A stretch of DNA of 25,712 nucleotides, from assembly GCA_052315315.1 (NCBI GenBank), contig JBLSDE010000024.1, positions 1 to 25,712 of the forward strand, written 5' to 3'. The notes under the pieces were generated by a model that saw only the letters and a list, made by a program, of their open reading frames with translations, ran no database searches and was not told where the DNA came from. The stretch comes from Cuniculiplasma sp052315315. Its GTDB lineage: Archaea; Thermoplasmatota; Thermoplasmata; Thermoplasmatales; Thermoplasmataceae. The translations under genes were made by a program, and so were the position numbers. Below, one piece after another: positions 7,433 to 14,101 of this stretch. Position 1 is the first letter of the stretch; each line of letters starts with the position of its first letter.

Positions 7433-7794
7433 TCTAAACTCCTGCCATCTCTAATATTAAGTACCGAAATGCCATTTTTTTTAGCCCTTTCAGCAAGATT
7501 TCTGTCATTTGTAACCATTATTCCCCTGAGTCTTGCACATTCCCTCTCAAGACATTCATCTCCGGTTCCATCCGCCATGACTACTTCAGTATTTCCATAT
7601 ATGGTCAGCGCAATCGAAGCCTCATTTATTGACCTTGATAGGCCCTCCAGTTCCTTCCTGACGCAACTCAGCAATATCATTCTGAATCTGCCCAATTTTT
7701 TGCCTAATTCCCACTTCAGATCGATACGCTGCTTTACAGAATAGATAAGAATGTTTGTATCTGGAATGACCAGATTATCTGACGACTTCTGCAA
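7420..7794 (-). CDS. PIN-domain protein (VapC9/Fcf1-like putative nuclease)
   Basis: The product is a single PIN domain of 124 residues. It opens VIPDTNILIYSV with the first catalytic Asp, then has LLSCVRKELEGLSRS with the conserved Glu, DECLERECARLRGIMVTNDR carrying further acidic residues, and RAKKNGISVLNIRDG. PIN domains are Mg-dependent ribonucleases. There is no adjacent VapB antitoxin; instead it lies between aIF2-beta and ribK, so a housekeeping role in RNA processing is more likely than a toxin (inference). The start is uncertain: TTG at 7794 gives a 20-bp overlap with aIF2-beta, whereas TTG at 7827 would add 11 residues and extend the overlap to 53 bp. No ATG is available. Confidence 0.82.
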   Translation of the reverse strand: MQKSSDNLVIPDTNILIYSVKQRIDLKWELGKKLGRFRMILLSCVRKELEGLSRSINEASIALTIYGNTEVVMADGTGDECLERECARLRGIMVTNDRNLAERAKKNGISVLNIRDGRSLEWYR

Positions 7795-8389
7795 TGGCCA
7801 TTCCGTCCCGTATCTTTTTAACTTCAACCTTTACAGTCTGGCCCTTTTTAACTCCTGGAACTATTATGTTAAAACCGTATAACTTTGTTCTTCCTTCACC
7901 CGATTTTCCTATTTCTTCTATAGTTACTGTGTATCTCTTGCCTTCTTCTATCTGATCTCTATTTATGACTATCTCTCTTGATGAATTAATGGGATGCTGT
8001 GCACCACAGGCCTTACAAACAATTACATTAACCCTATTTTCCTTTTTAATTTCTGTATCAGGCGAATTACATTCATAACATCTAACATACACATTAAGAT
8101 ACTGCTCAAGTTTTGCTGAAAACTCTTCTTCAGTTATCTTCCTGTTAATCAAGAGTCTCCTACCGTCAATGTTTACCCCTATACCGAATTCCTTCATGAA
8201 GAACTTCGCAACATCCTTTGGGTCTCTGTTTATCATCTCAACTATATCTATAAAATTTCTCACAATGGTAACCTTTCCCTCTAGAATTATAACAGGTTTT
8301 GGAATCTTAAGCCTCTCCTGACTTACTGTGGATTTAGCCAGTATATCTGAGGTTCTTTCTAAAAGTGATTCATAATCTTCCATGGTCAT
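7775..8389 (-). CDS. Translation initiation factor aIF2 beta subunit with C-terminal TRAM domain
   Basis: aIF2-beta is part of the GTPase complex that brings initiator Met-tRNA to the small ribosomal subunit. Of the 204 residues, the first 140 match aIF2-beta: IPKPVIILEGKVTIVRNF, then DPKDVAKFFMKEFGIGVNIDG, and a zinc ribbon with Cys 104, 107, 125 and 128. Residues about 141-204 form a TRAM domain (EIGKSGEGRTKLYGFNIIVP, then KKGQTVKVEVKKI), an RNA-binding beta-barrel absent from the roughly 140-residue factor of most archaea; as far as I recall Thermoplasmatales share the fusion. A TATA box at 8411-8418 lies 26 bp above the ATG at 8389, so the mRNA is probably leaderless. Confidence 0.93.
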   Translation of the reverse strand: MTMEDYESLLERTSDILAKSTVSQERLKIPKPVIILEGKVTIVRNFIDIVEMINRDPKDVAKFFMKEFGIGVNIDGRRLLINRKITEEEFSAKLEQYLNVYVRCYECNSPDTEIKKENRVNVIVCKACGAQHPINSSREIVINRDQIEEGKRYTVTIEEIGKSGEGRTKLYGFNIIVPGVKKGQTVKVEVKKIRDGMAIAEVVR

Positions 8390-8410
8390 AATTCAGTATG
8401 TTAAATTGGC

Positions 8411-8418
8411 TTATTAAG
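8411..8418 (-). promoter_or_regulatory. TATA-like box for the aIF2-beta/PIN/ribK operon
   Basis: CTTAATAA on the minus strand is centred about 26 bp upstream of the ATG at 8389, with no SD, which indicates a leaderless start. Confidence 0.5.
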
Positions 8419-8523
8419 TTGTACCAGCATATCAGAGTAATGAAATATATAAGGAGATGGAAACCGAAGGAAGCAAATTGTACAATTCTGAAATGACATA
8501 AATTTGGTTGATTATAAAAAATT

Positions 8524-9285
8524 TCAGTATAATTTGTAAAAAATTTCTTCCATGTTACTATGGAGTCCCATGCCTTCACCATGGGATGGGACAAAAGATA
8601 TTGTCCCCTCCCTTGAGGTGATTGTAAGAATGGATTCCTCATGGACTCCATAGAGAGGCTCACTCCTTAGGAAATCTTTGCAATTTACAGGCCCATAGAT
8701 CTGTCCGCCGAACATAACATATATGCTCCATTCTTCAAGTTCTCTCAATATTCCTATCTCATGGGTCACAAGTATTTTATTGGATTTGAGCTCTTTTATC
8801 TGGTCGATCATTATTCTCTTCCTTTTTGGGTCCAGGTTTTCCAGAGGTTCATCAAACAATATGTTTAAGGATCCAGAAGAAATGGCCAAACTACTGTAAA
8901 TGATTTTTTGCTCCCCGGTGGACATCTCCCTAAAAGAAGTATGATATAAAGATTCTGCATTAAATATTTCCAGATTCCTTTTGATTTCTTCCGTAAGCAT
9001 GCTTGAATATTGTGAATATATGAGCGCTATATCTTTGGGTGTCTGGGCAAAGGAAAATAGCTCTTCTAGGTTTGAAATGACACATAAGCTTCTTCTCCTT
9101 CCACATTCCCCTTCAAATTCCACCCTTCCATTTACCTTCAATACTCCACAAATTGCCTTAACCAGTGATGTTTTTCCTGATCCGTTATGCCCCAAAATTA
9201 CTGAATTTTTTTCAATTCTCATATTTAATGGACCAAAAATGTTCCTCTTTCCATAGTTAAGACTCAAGTCATTTAGAAATATCAT
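8524..9285 (-). CDS. ABC transporter ATP-binding protein
   Basis: The 253-residue ATPase has Walker A GHNGSGKT (32-39), signature REMSTGEQKI, Walker B LNILFDEPLENLDP and switch histidine in ILVTHEIG, so it should be an active nucleotide-binding domain. The segment after Walker A is short and the Q-loop region is atypical. A C-terminal tail of about 60 residues (YGVHEESILTITSREGTISF) follows the ATPase core. The start at 9285 (MIFLNDLSL) is chosen because ATTATAAT lies about 25 bp upstream; in-frame ATGs at 9291 and 9321 are alternatives. It is divergent from two membrane proteins and a winged-helix regulator, its likely partners. The substrate is unknown. Confidence 0.9.
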   Translation of the reverse strand: MIFLNDLSLNYGKRNIFGPLNMRIEKNSVILGHNGSGKTSLVKAICGVLKVNGRVEFEGECGRRRSLCVISNLEELFSFAQTPKDIALIYSQYSSMLTEEIKRNLEIFNAESLYHTSFREMSTGEQKIIYSSLAISSGSLNILFDEPLENLDPKRKRIMIDQIKELKSNKILVTHEIGILRELEEWSIYVMFGGQIYGPVNCKDFLRSEPLYGVHEESILTITSREGTISFVPSHGEGMGLHSNMEEIFYKLY

Positions 9286-9306
9286 AGTCATCCATTTCCA
9301 CACCCA

Positions 9307-9314
9307 ATTATAAT
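9307..9314 (-). promoter_or_regulatory. TATA-like box for the ABC ATPase gene
   Basis: On the minus strand ATTATAAT is centred about 25 bp above the ATG at 9285. A plus-strand TATTATGT at 9351-9358 sits about 26 bp before the GTG at 9380, so 9286-9379 looks like a divergent promoter region. Confidence 0.45.
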
Positions 9315-9379
9315 GTTGCACATTGTTCAGTTTTTGAACCTTTCACCTCCTATTATGTTCCTGAATGAAATAGACTCCT

Positions 9380-10195
9380 GTGAGAATGATTTCCTATTTT
9401 ATAAAAAATATACCTGCGAACAAAATTATGCTCATGTGGTCTTTTGTTGTCTCCTCAATAATAGGTGTATTAACTGTACTTTCCATTAGAACTGGAATTT
9501 CACAGGATACTATTACCATATACAGAGATGAGTTCGCCCTTGCCTTCGCCTTTGTTTTTGGTTTTTCCTGCAGTACATCCGCAACGGCCATTGCCTCTTC
9601 CTATGCATACCAATCCCGTTCCTTCGGTTTCCTGTTTCACAGGATGGGAATAAAGAAACTTAATCTCATGGGATCACTTATTTTTGGAGTAATAGTTACA
9701 TTCATCATGAATGGAACCTTCCTTTTCCTTATTTTGCTTTTACTCCTTAGACTTAGATTGGGCCTCTGGATACTTCCAGTAAACATTGCTTTTAACCTTC
9801 CTATGATAATATTTATGTCCATCCTCGATGGTTTCATATTTACTTCCATTGCACTTTTAATAGTGTCTATAGTTCTAATCACATCAAGAACTAAAATACT
9901 GGTATACGCAAGATATATTCCCTTCTTTCTATATATAGTTACATTCATACTAATGACAAATGGATTGCACGGTTTCGTTGAGTATATATTCCCCTATTCC
10001 TCTGTATTTTACATACTTAACTATCTTTTTAGCGGTTCTGATGTTTACTACAGTTATGTGATTAGCCCAATTCATCCGAACCTCTTTCTTTGCTTCTCTG
10101 GAATTTTCCTGTTCCTTATTTTTGTCATGATTATTATATATTTATTAATTGATCATATTTATGCTGGAGGTGACCGCAACGATAGACAGTTTTAG
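9380..10195 (+). CDS. Six-helix membrane protein, probable ABC-2-like permease
   Basis: The 271 residues have about six hydrophobic helices (roughly 17-38, 50-72, 95-125, 135-168, 174-193, 233-260), the size and layout of ABC-2-type permeases. I see no family-specific motif. It is divergent from the ABC ATPase and upstream of a second membrane protein, so a transporter subunit is the natural inference. GTG at 9380 fits a leaderless start from TATTATGT at 9351-9358; ATG at 9386 is the alternative. Its last codons contain a full SD, GGAGGTGA (10166-10173), which cannot serve this gene and points to a start just downstream. Confidence 0.7.
   Translation: MRMISYFIKNIPANKIMLMWSFVVSSIIGVLTVLSIRTGISQDTITIYRDEFALAFAFVFGFSCSTSATAIASSYAYQSRSFGFLFHRMGIKKLNLMGSLIFGVIVTFIMNGTFLFLILLLLLRLRLGLWILPVNIAFNLPMIIFMSILDGFIFTSIALLIVSIVLITSRTKILVYARYIPFFLYIVTFILMTNGLHGFVEYIFPYSSVFYILNYLFSGSDVYYSYVISPIHPNLFLCFSGIFLFLIFVMIIIYLLIDHIYAGGDRNDRQF
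10166..10173 (+). promoter_or_regulatory. Consensus SD site without a canonical start behind it
   Basis: GGAGGTGA matches the archaeal anti-SD over eight bases. Within 5-12 nt downstream there is no ATG, GTG or TTG; the candidates are ACG at 10179 and ATA at 10182, both in one frame open to 10280. Confidence 0.5.
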
Positions 10196-10280
10196 ACCTA
10201 TTTCATTAAGGCTTCAATCCTTTGAGTTTGTAAGTAGAACAATAAATGGTATCATAAATGAATGTGGTTTAAATGATTAA
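10182..10280 (+). CDS. Possible 32-residue ORF in the ABC locus, candidate AUA start
   Basis: Behind the GGAGGTGA SD the frame starting at ATA 10182 runs to TAA at 10278-10280. It gives a 32-residue peptide beginning IDSFRPISLRLQSFEFVSRT and ending NECGLND. It overlaps the stop of the upstream permease and the ATG of the next membrane protein (10273) by 8 bp, a gap-filling coupled arrangement. In-frame ATG at 10161 and GTG at 10170 exist, but the first precedes the SD and the second lies within it. It may be a real small protein, or a translational coupler for the next gene. There is no homology evidence. Confidence 0.3.
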   Translation: MDSFRPISLRLQSFEFVSRTINGIINECGLND

Positions 10281-10935
10281 GAATGAGATGGCTCTGTCCC
10301 TCGCTATTTCTCAGAAAATTATCTATAGGTACATACGTAAGATCGAAATATTTGTTTATATCCTTTTTTCCACATATATTCCAGTTAATTATGGAATTGG
10401 ATACTCCTTGGTTTACATAGCTGATAGACTCAGGAATAGATATGTAGACACCCTGCTCAATCTTTATTCACTTTTTATTTTTACAGTATATATTTGGATA
10501 ATATACAGATACAGGAGCAAAATCAAAAAGGCAGGAGAAACCCTGTACCTTATTGAAAACAAGGATAGAGAGAAATGGAAAATAATAGATTCTTTGCTTA
10601 ATGGAAATTTTGTATTTCTGTTATTGTTAAGTGCGGTAATTCTGTCCGCCCTATTTGATCTTGAAGGGCTGGAAAATTTTGAAATGATACCCGTATTTTT
10701 CTTTTACATATCCACGATCATCTGGTTTATTTCCATCTCCGGTAAACTTTATAAAGCTACAAGTAGGGCAAAATTGATTGGAATTGAGATACTGGCATCC
10801 ACAGGTTTCTCTATTGGATATCTTGGTGGAATTTTTATATCAGATTACTTTTTTATTATATTTGCCTTAACCTGGTTCTTCTCTGGAATGTACCTTTTCT
10901 TTGAGAACAGGAGGAGTGATACCCTTCATGAGTGA
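10273..10935 (+). CDS. Second six-helix membrane protein of the ABC locus
   Basis: The 220 residues contain about six hydrophobic helices (roughly 25-45, 58-79, 112-130, 138-156, 170-188, 192-210) separated by a basic loop after helix 2 (YRYRSKIKKAGETL). I recognise no family. Its position after an ABC-2-like protein and before an overlapping regulator suggests a second, dissimilar membrane subunit of the same transporter (inference). ATG at 10273 has only a weak GGTTT upstream, but it overlaps the stop of the mini-ORF 10182-10280, which would allow coupled initiation; ATG at 10288 is an alternative. Confidence 0.65.
   Translation: MIKNEMALSLAISQKIIYRYIRKIEIFVYILFSTYIPVNYGIGYSLVYIADRLRNRYVDTLLNLYSLFIFTVYIWIIYRYRSKIKKAGETLYLIENKDREKWKIIDSLLNGNFVFLLLLSAVILSALFDLEGLENFEMIPVFFFYISTIIWFISISGKLYKATSRAKLIGIEILASTGFSIGYLGGIFISDYFFIIFALTWFFSGMYLFFENRRSDTLHE
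10910..10920 (+). promoter_or_regulatory. SD site for the winged-helix regulator
   Basis: GGAGGAGTGAT lies inside the upstream coding frame with a 7-nt spacer to ATG 10928, so this internal ATG is preferred over the longer frame starting at 10901. Confidence 0.65.
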
Positions 10936-11254
10936 GGAACGTGAACTCAATGAAATAGTTGGAGATGACATTTACTCCAATGGAATCAGGACAGGCATTC
11001 TTATTGGACTTTACGGAATAGACAAAATAACATTTACAGAGCTACTTCTCTCAACAGGTCTTCCAAAATCTTCCCTACATGTTCAATTGAAATATTTGCA
11101 GGAAGGGGACTATGTAACTATAAAGACTGAACTCACGCTTAGGAGACCAATGACATTTATCAGAATAACTGAAAAGGGAAAGGATAAGGTGAAAAATTAT
11201 TTCTTTATTATTGAAAAATATAGAAATGAACCTGGGAAAAAGAATCAAAAGTGA
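10928..11254 (+). CDS. Winged-helix transcriptional regulator
   Basis: The 108-residue protein is a single winged helix-turn-helix of the MarR/PadR-like HTH type. ITFTELLLSTGLPKSSLHVQ forms the HTH at about 39-58, LKYLQEGDYVTIKTELTLRR the wing, and IRITEKGKDKVKNYF the C-terminal helix start. It overlaps the preceding membrane gene by 8 bp and is therefore made with the transporter, which it probably regulates; the target could be the divergent 9286-9379 promoter region. No sensor domain or metal-binding cysteine is visible, so the signal is unknown. Confidence 0.8.
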   Translation: MSEERELNEIVGDDIYSNGIRTGILIGLYGIDKITFTELLLSTGLPKSSLHVQLKYLQEGDYVTIKTELTLRRPMTFIRITEKGKDKVKNYFFIIEKYRNEPGKKNQK

Positions 11255-11399
11255 AGAATTCAGGTAATGAAATAGGGATTTTTGAATGAGTTAGATTTGA
11301 TTGGTGTTAATCAGAAATTAGAGTCAGATTATGGAAGCAAAGGAGGGGAAATAGTGGGATACAAACAAAGAAATAGAACTTTTAACGGGATAATAAAAA

Positions 11400-11600
11400 A
11401 TCACATATAAAGAATGCTTTTCAAATACACAGTATCTATCGGATTCATTGCAAAGGATCTCTTTCACATCACGATATCATTGAAGCACCCCATATATGGA
11501 TACAAGACATGTTAGATAAATGAGCAAAAAGTGAAACCATTAGATGATAGAAAATGAGTGAATTTGGATGAGCGTTTACAGTACACCCTTTCCAAGTCTT
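11400..11600 (+). repeat. Decayed ISL3-like transposase fragment, second copy
   Basis: Positions 11482-11525 match 23599-23642 inside the ISL3 relic at 36 of 44 bases by eye, without gaps. Weaker similarity extends upstream (GTATCTATCGGATTCATTGC here against GTATTTATTGGATTTATTAC there), and a second ATGAGCGTTTACA-like match occurs at about 11568-11580. The frame corresponding to DTKHVKLMS reads DTRHVR-stop-MS, so it is not coding. Boundaries are approximate and no terminal repeats were found. Confidence 0.5.
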
Positions 11601-11783
11601 TAACTGCCCAAATACCGATTAAGCCCTATTTAACCGAATCTCGATTCCCTTACCCATATTAAGTCTTAAAATCAAATAAGCTCGAATAACAATACGAAAT
11701 AGGACTCTTATATTTTCCAAAGTCATAAATTCCTCAGGTATTGCAGAGGATTTTGTTGTTCCAATTCGAAATGAGGAAAAAAT

Positions 11784-11791
11784 CCATAAAG
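11784..11791 (+). promoter_or_regulatory. TATA-like box for the small membrane protein
   Basis: CCATAAAG is centred about 26 bp before the ATG at 11813. It supports that start over the TTG at 11807. Confidence 0.35.
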
Positions 11792-11812
11792 CGCCGAAAC
11801 TGAAAATTGAAA

Positions 11813-12037
11813 ATGATATATGTAATGCTGAAATATGGAAAAATGGCATGGTCGCTCGCATATAAATATGGATTAATGGGATTGATAATTGGCGCAATAT
11901 TGGCAGTAGCTTCGGCATTTCTTGATGTGGGAAATAACCTTAAAGTGATGTTCATTATGACGTTTATAGAGCTTGGGTTTGTAATAGGTTTGCTTTTGGG
12001 AGCAAAGAAAGAGGATTCTAAAAATTTGCATAAATAG
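11813..12037 (+). CDS. Small two-helix membrane protein of unknown function (74 aa)
   Basis: The product begins MIYVMLKYGKMAWSLAYKYG and has two hydrophobic segments, GLMGLIIGAILAVASAFL and VMFIMTFIELGFVIGLLLGA, ending in a charged tail (KKEDSKNLHK). No family is recognised. It stands alone on the plus strand between IS debris and the convergent alpha-glucosidase gene. A TATA-like box and a sensible membrane topology support it as a real gene; the absence of an SD fits a leaderless start. Confidence 0.5.
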   Translation: MIYVMLKYGKMAWSLAYKYGLMGLIIGAILAVASAFLDVGNNLKVMFIMTFIELGFVIGLLLGAKKEDSKNLHK

Positions 12038-12092
12038 GTGTTTATTAAACTGTTAGTTTATTCAGAAATTAAAAATGGGAAAAAGTGGCGGC

Positions 12093-14009
12093 TTAAATTA
12101 AGTCGCTAATGAGAACTCTTTCCTTTTCACAGTCAAGGATCCTTACCTTAATATTTTCTGAAATTTTGATCTGATCCTTGATTTTTTCTATTTCTAACCA
12201 CTTTCCTTCGTAAAAGACTTTCTCTTTGATGTCCCCAAATACAATAATACCTTTTCTTGTAAGTAACAGATGATTCTCCCTCAGATATATGGGCATATCT
12301 CCACCTGAATTCACCATCTTATTACCCAGATTCATTTCACCAGTCTGGAGATTATACCATCTTCCTGAAGGCAGGAAAACCTTTCTGCTATCCATTCCTC
12401 TTTGGACTATGGGTGCAATCATTATTTCATCACCCACCATGTACTGGTCATCTATCTGGTAAAGACCATCCTCATTGGGAAAATTGAATGCAAGTGGTCT
12501 GATTATGGGCTCGAAATTCTCTTCCGCCAATCTGGCCTTCCACAGAAGATGCGGTACTATGGAATGCCTCAACCTTAGAATTTCCCTGAATCTCTCAGTA
12601 TAGAATGAATTGTATATGTAAAGCTCTTGATCATTTTCAGTTTTTGATTTGTGGTTCCTGTAAACAGGGAAAAATATGGCCATCTGATAGAATCTCAGGA
12701 GTAACTCCGGATCACTATAATTCAGAAAGCCACCTAGATCACATCCCACATAGGGAACACCAGAAATACTCAAAGAACTAAGCAGTGGAATCTGAAGAGC
12801 CATGCCTTCAAAGTTTCCGTTTCCGTCCCCTGACCATATGGCAGCGTATCTCTGGCTTCCTGCGAATCCTGACCTGGAAAGAATAAACTTATCCTCTCCT
12901 AATGCCTCTTTGGTTGCCATTGATTCAAAATAAGAATAGTAATTATGAACATGGGTGTGGGAAATCTTGGAACCATTGTAATTGTGAACTGCATCCTCGT
13001 CAATAGTTCGTGATTTACTGTTCATTGATGGTTCATTCATATCAAGCCATATGCCATCAAATCCATTCTTTATAAATTCCCTAACCTTGCTGCTCCAGAA
13101 TTCTCTTGCCCTGTCCATGAGGAAATCCGGGAATGCGCATGTTCCAGGCCAGACACTGGATGAGAATATTTCACCCTTTGAAGTTTCCACATAATTTCCA
13201 AGCCCCTTTATAAAGGTCTCATCCTTTTGATCCAGTTTTAATCCGGGGTCAATTATGGGAATTACCTTAATTCCTCTGTTGTGACACTCCTCAATAAATT
13301 TTTCTGGATTGGAAAATTTTTTACCGTCTATGGTGAAGGGTACATAGTCTTTCATGTAATCGATATCAAGATAGACAGATCCTACGGATTCCTTACCGAA
13401 TACCTTCTGGTACATATGGATTATGTCCAGAACTCTCTTTTCCGGATAATAGGAATATCTGCATATCTGATGTTCCAGTGACCATTCAGGAAGGGTGAAT
13501 GGCCTTCCTGTCATCTTCATGAAATTAGCTGAAACATCTGCAGGTGTGCCTTCAGGGAATATGTATAATTCAAAATTCCTTGAAGGTACAGTTATGGTTA
13601 TTTTATCGTAAATCTCCTGTCCAAAATCCATTATGGTTCTTCCACCATAATTTACAAAAAATCCCATCGCCTTTCCCTGGCTTATTCTTAAGAAGAAAGG
13701 GATTGATACATACAGTGGATCTGTCTTAAGATTATAGGCATAGCTATCGTAATTCCAGAATTCAACCCTTGTTCTCCTTCTCTCCACAGGTAGGGCCTTT
13801 TCGCCAAGACCCATGATATGATCCATAAGTTCCAGGGGCATCTGGATCTTTACTGATTCCTCATATTCTTCAATGGTTATTCTGTGACCTGAAAGAAAAT
13901 CCTCACTCAGCTGGGATTCAGCGTGAAAATCATACATATCTCTTATAAATGGAGTGTTAAAACTTATTCTTACAATACCTTCTTGATCCTCTTCTATTTT
14001 AAGTGACAT
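12093..14009 (-). CDS. GH31 alpha-glucosidase (MalA-like)
   Basis: This glycoside hydrolase family 31 enzyme should release glucose from the non-reducing ends of maltose and starch oligosaccharides. The 638 residues show the GH31 order: an N-terminal beta domain, RPFTLPEWSLEHQICRYSYY, SVYLDIDYMKDY, the nucleophile motif GIWLDMNEPS (nucleophile Asp 323), SRSGFAGSQRYAAIWSGDG (acid/base Asp 395) and VPYVGCDLGGF. Length is close to the Sulfolobus MalA type. No signal peptide is seen, so it is probably intracellular. TTATAAAA lies about 36 bp above the ATG, implying a short leader. It follows the glyceraldehyde dehydrogenase gene on the same strand with a 92-bp gap, so sugar release and oxidation genes are clustered. 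Specificity for alpha-glucosides over alpha-xylosides is inferred. Confidence 0.92.
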   Translation of the reverse strand: MSLKIEEDQEGIVRISFNTPFIRDMYDFHAESQLSEDFLSGHRITIEEYEESVKIQMPLELMDHIMGLGEKALPVERRRTRVEFWNYDSYAYNLKTDPLYVSIPFFLRISQGKAMGFFVNYGGRTIMDFGQEIYDKITITVPSRNFELYIFPEGTPADVSANFMKMTGRPFTLPEWSLEHQICRYSYYPEKRVLDIIHMYQKVFGKESVGSVYLDIDYMKDYVPFTIDGKKFSNPEKFIEECHNRGIKVIPIIDPGLKLDQKDETFIKGLGNYVETSKGEIFSSSVWPGTCAFPDFLMDRAREFWSSKVREFIKNGFDGIWLDMNEPSMNSKSRTIDEDAVHNYNGSKISHTHVHNYYSYFESMATKEALGEDKFILSRSGFAGSQRYAAIWSGDGNGNFEGMALQIPLLSSLSISGVPYVGCDLGGFLNYSDPELLLRFYQMAIFFPVYRNHKSKTENDQELYIYNSFYTERFREILRLRHSIVPHLLWKARLAEENFEPIIRPLAFNFPNEDGLYQIDDQYMVGDEIMIAPIVQRGMDSRKVFLPSGRWYNLQTGEMNLGNKMVNSGGDMPIYLRENHLLLTRKGIIVFGDIKEKVFYEGKWLEIEKIKDQIKISENIKVRILDCEKERVLISDLI

Positions 14010-14101
14010 GAATCCATATTTTGTAAAAGTGTAAAACCTTTTTTATAATTACTACCATATGTAGTTAATTCTAAATTTCTAAAAAAATTGGAAATAAGGG
14101 T

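Larger units (their letters stand above)
11255..11812. other. Gene-poor region with IS debris
   Basis: No convincing gene was found in this 558-bp stretch. It holds a decayed ISL3-like fragment (separate entry, about 11400-11600) and AT-rich sequence. A minus-strand frame (11619-11918) ends in a plausible protein-like segment (LENIRVLFRIVIRAYLILRL), possibly another mobile-gene remnant, but it overlaps the better-supported plus-strand gene at 11813 and has no start signal. Confidence 0.5.

Noticed and set aside
8370..8663. Minus-strand 97-codon frame overlapping the end of the ABC ATPase and the start of aIF2-beta
   Set aside because: A frame-shifted shadow with low-complexity sequence crossing an intergenic promoter.
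9342..9351. Minus-strand GGAGGTGA-like sequence in the divergent promoter region
   Set aside because: No start codon of any reasonable kind follows within SD range on that strand; probably chance.
11350..11409. SD-like GGAGGGG followed by GTG and an 18-codon frame
   Set aside because: Very short, next to IS debris, and without coupling to a following gene.
11619..11918. Minus-strand 99-codon frame with the transposase-like tail LENIRVLFRIVIRAYLILRL
   Set aside because: No start signal, no confident family match, and it overlaps the better-supported plus-strand membrane gene. It may be a mobile-gene remnant but was not annotated as a gene.
12046..12060. Small inverted repeat TAAACT-GTT-AGTTTA between convergent genes
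   Set aside because: The stem is only 6 A/T-rich pairs; archaeal termination relies mainly on T runs, so this is not firm evidence for a terminator.
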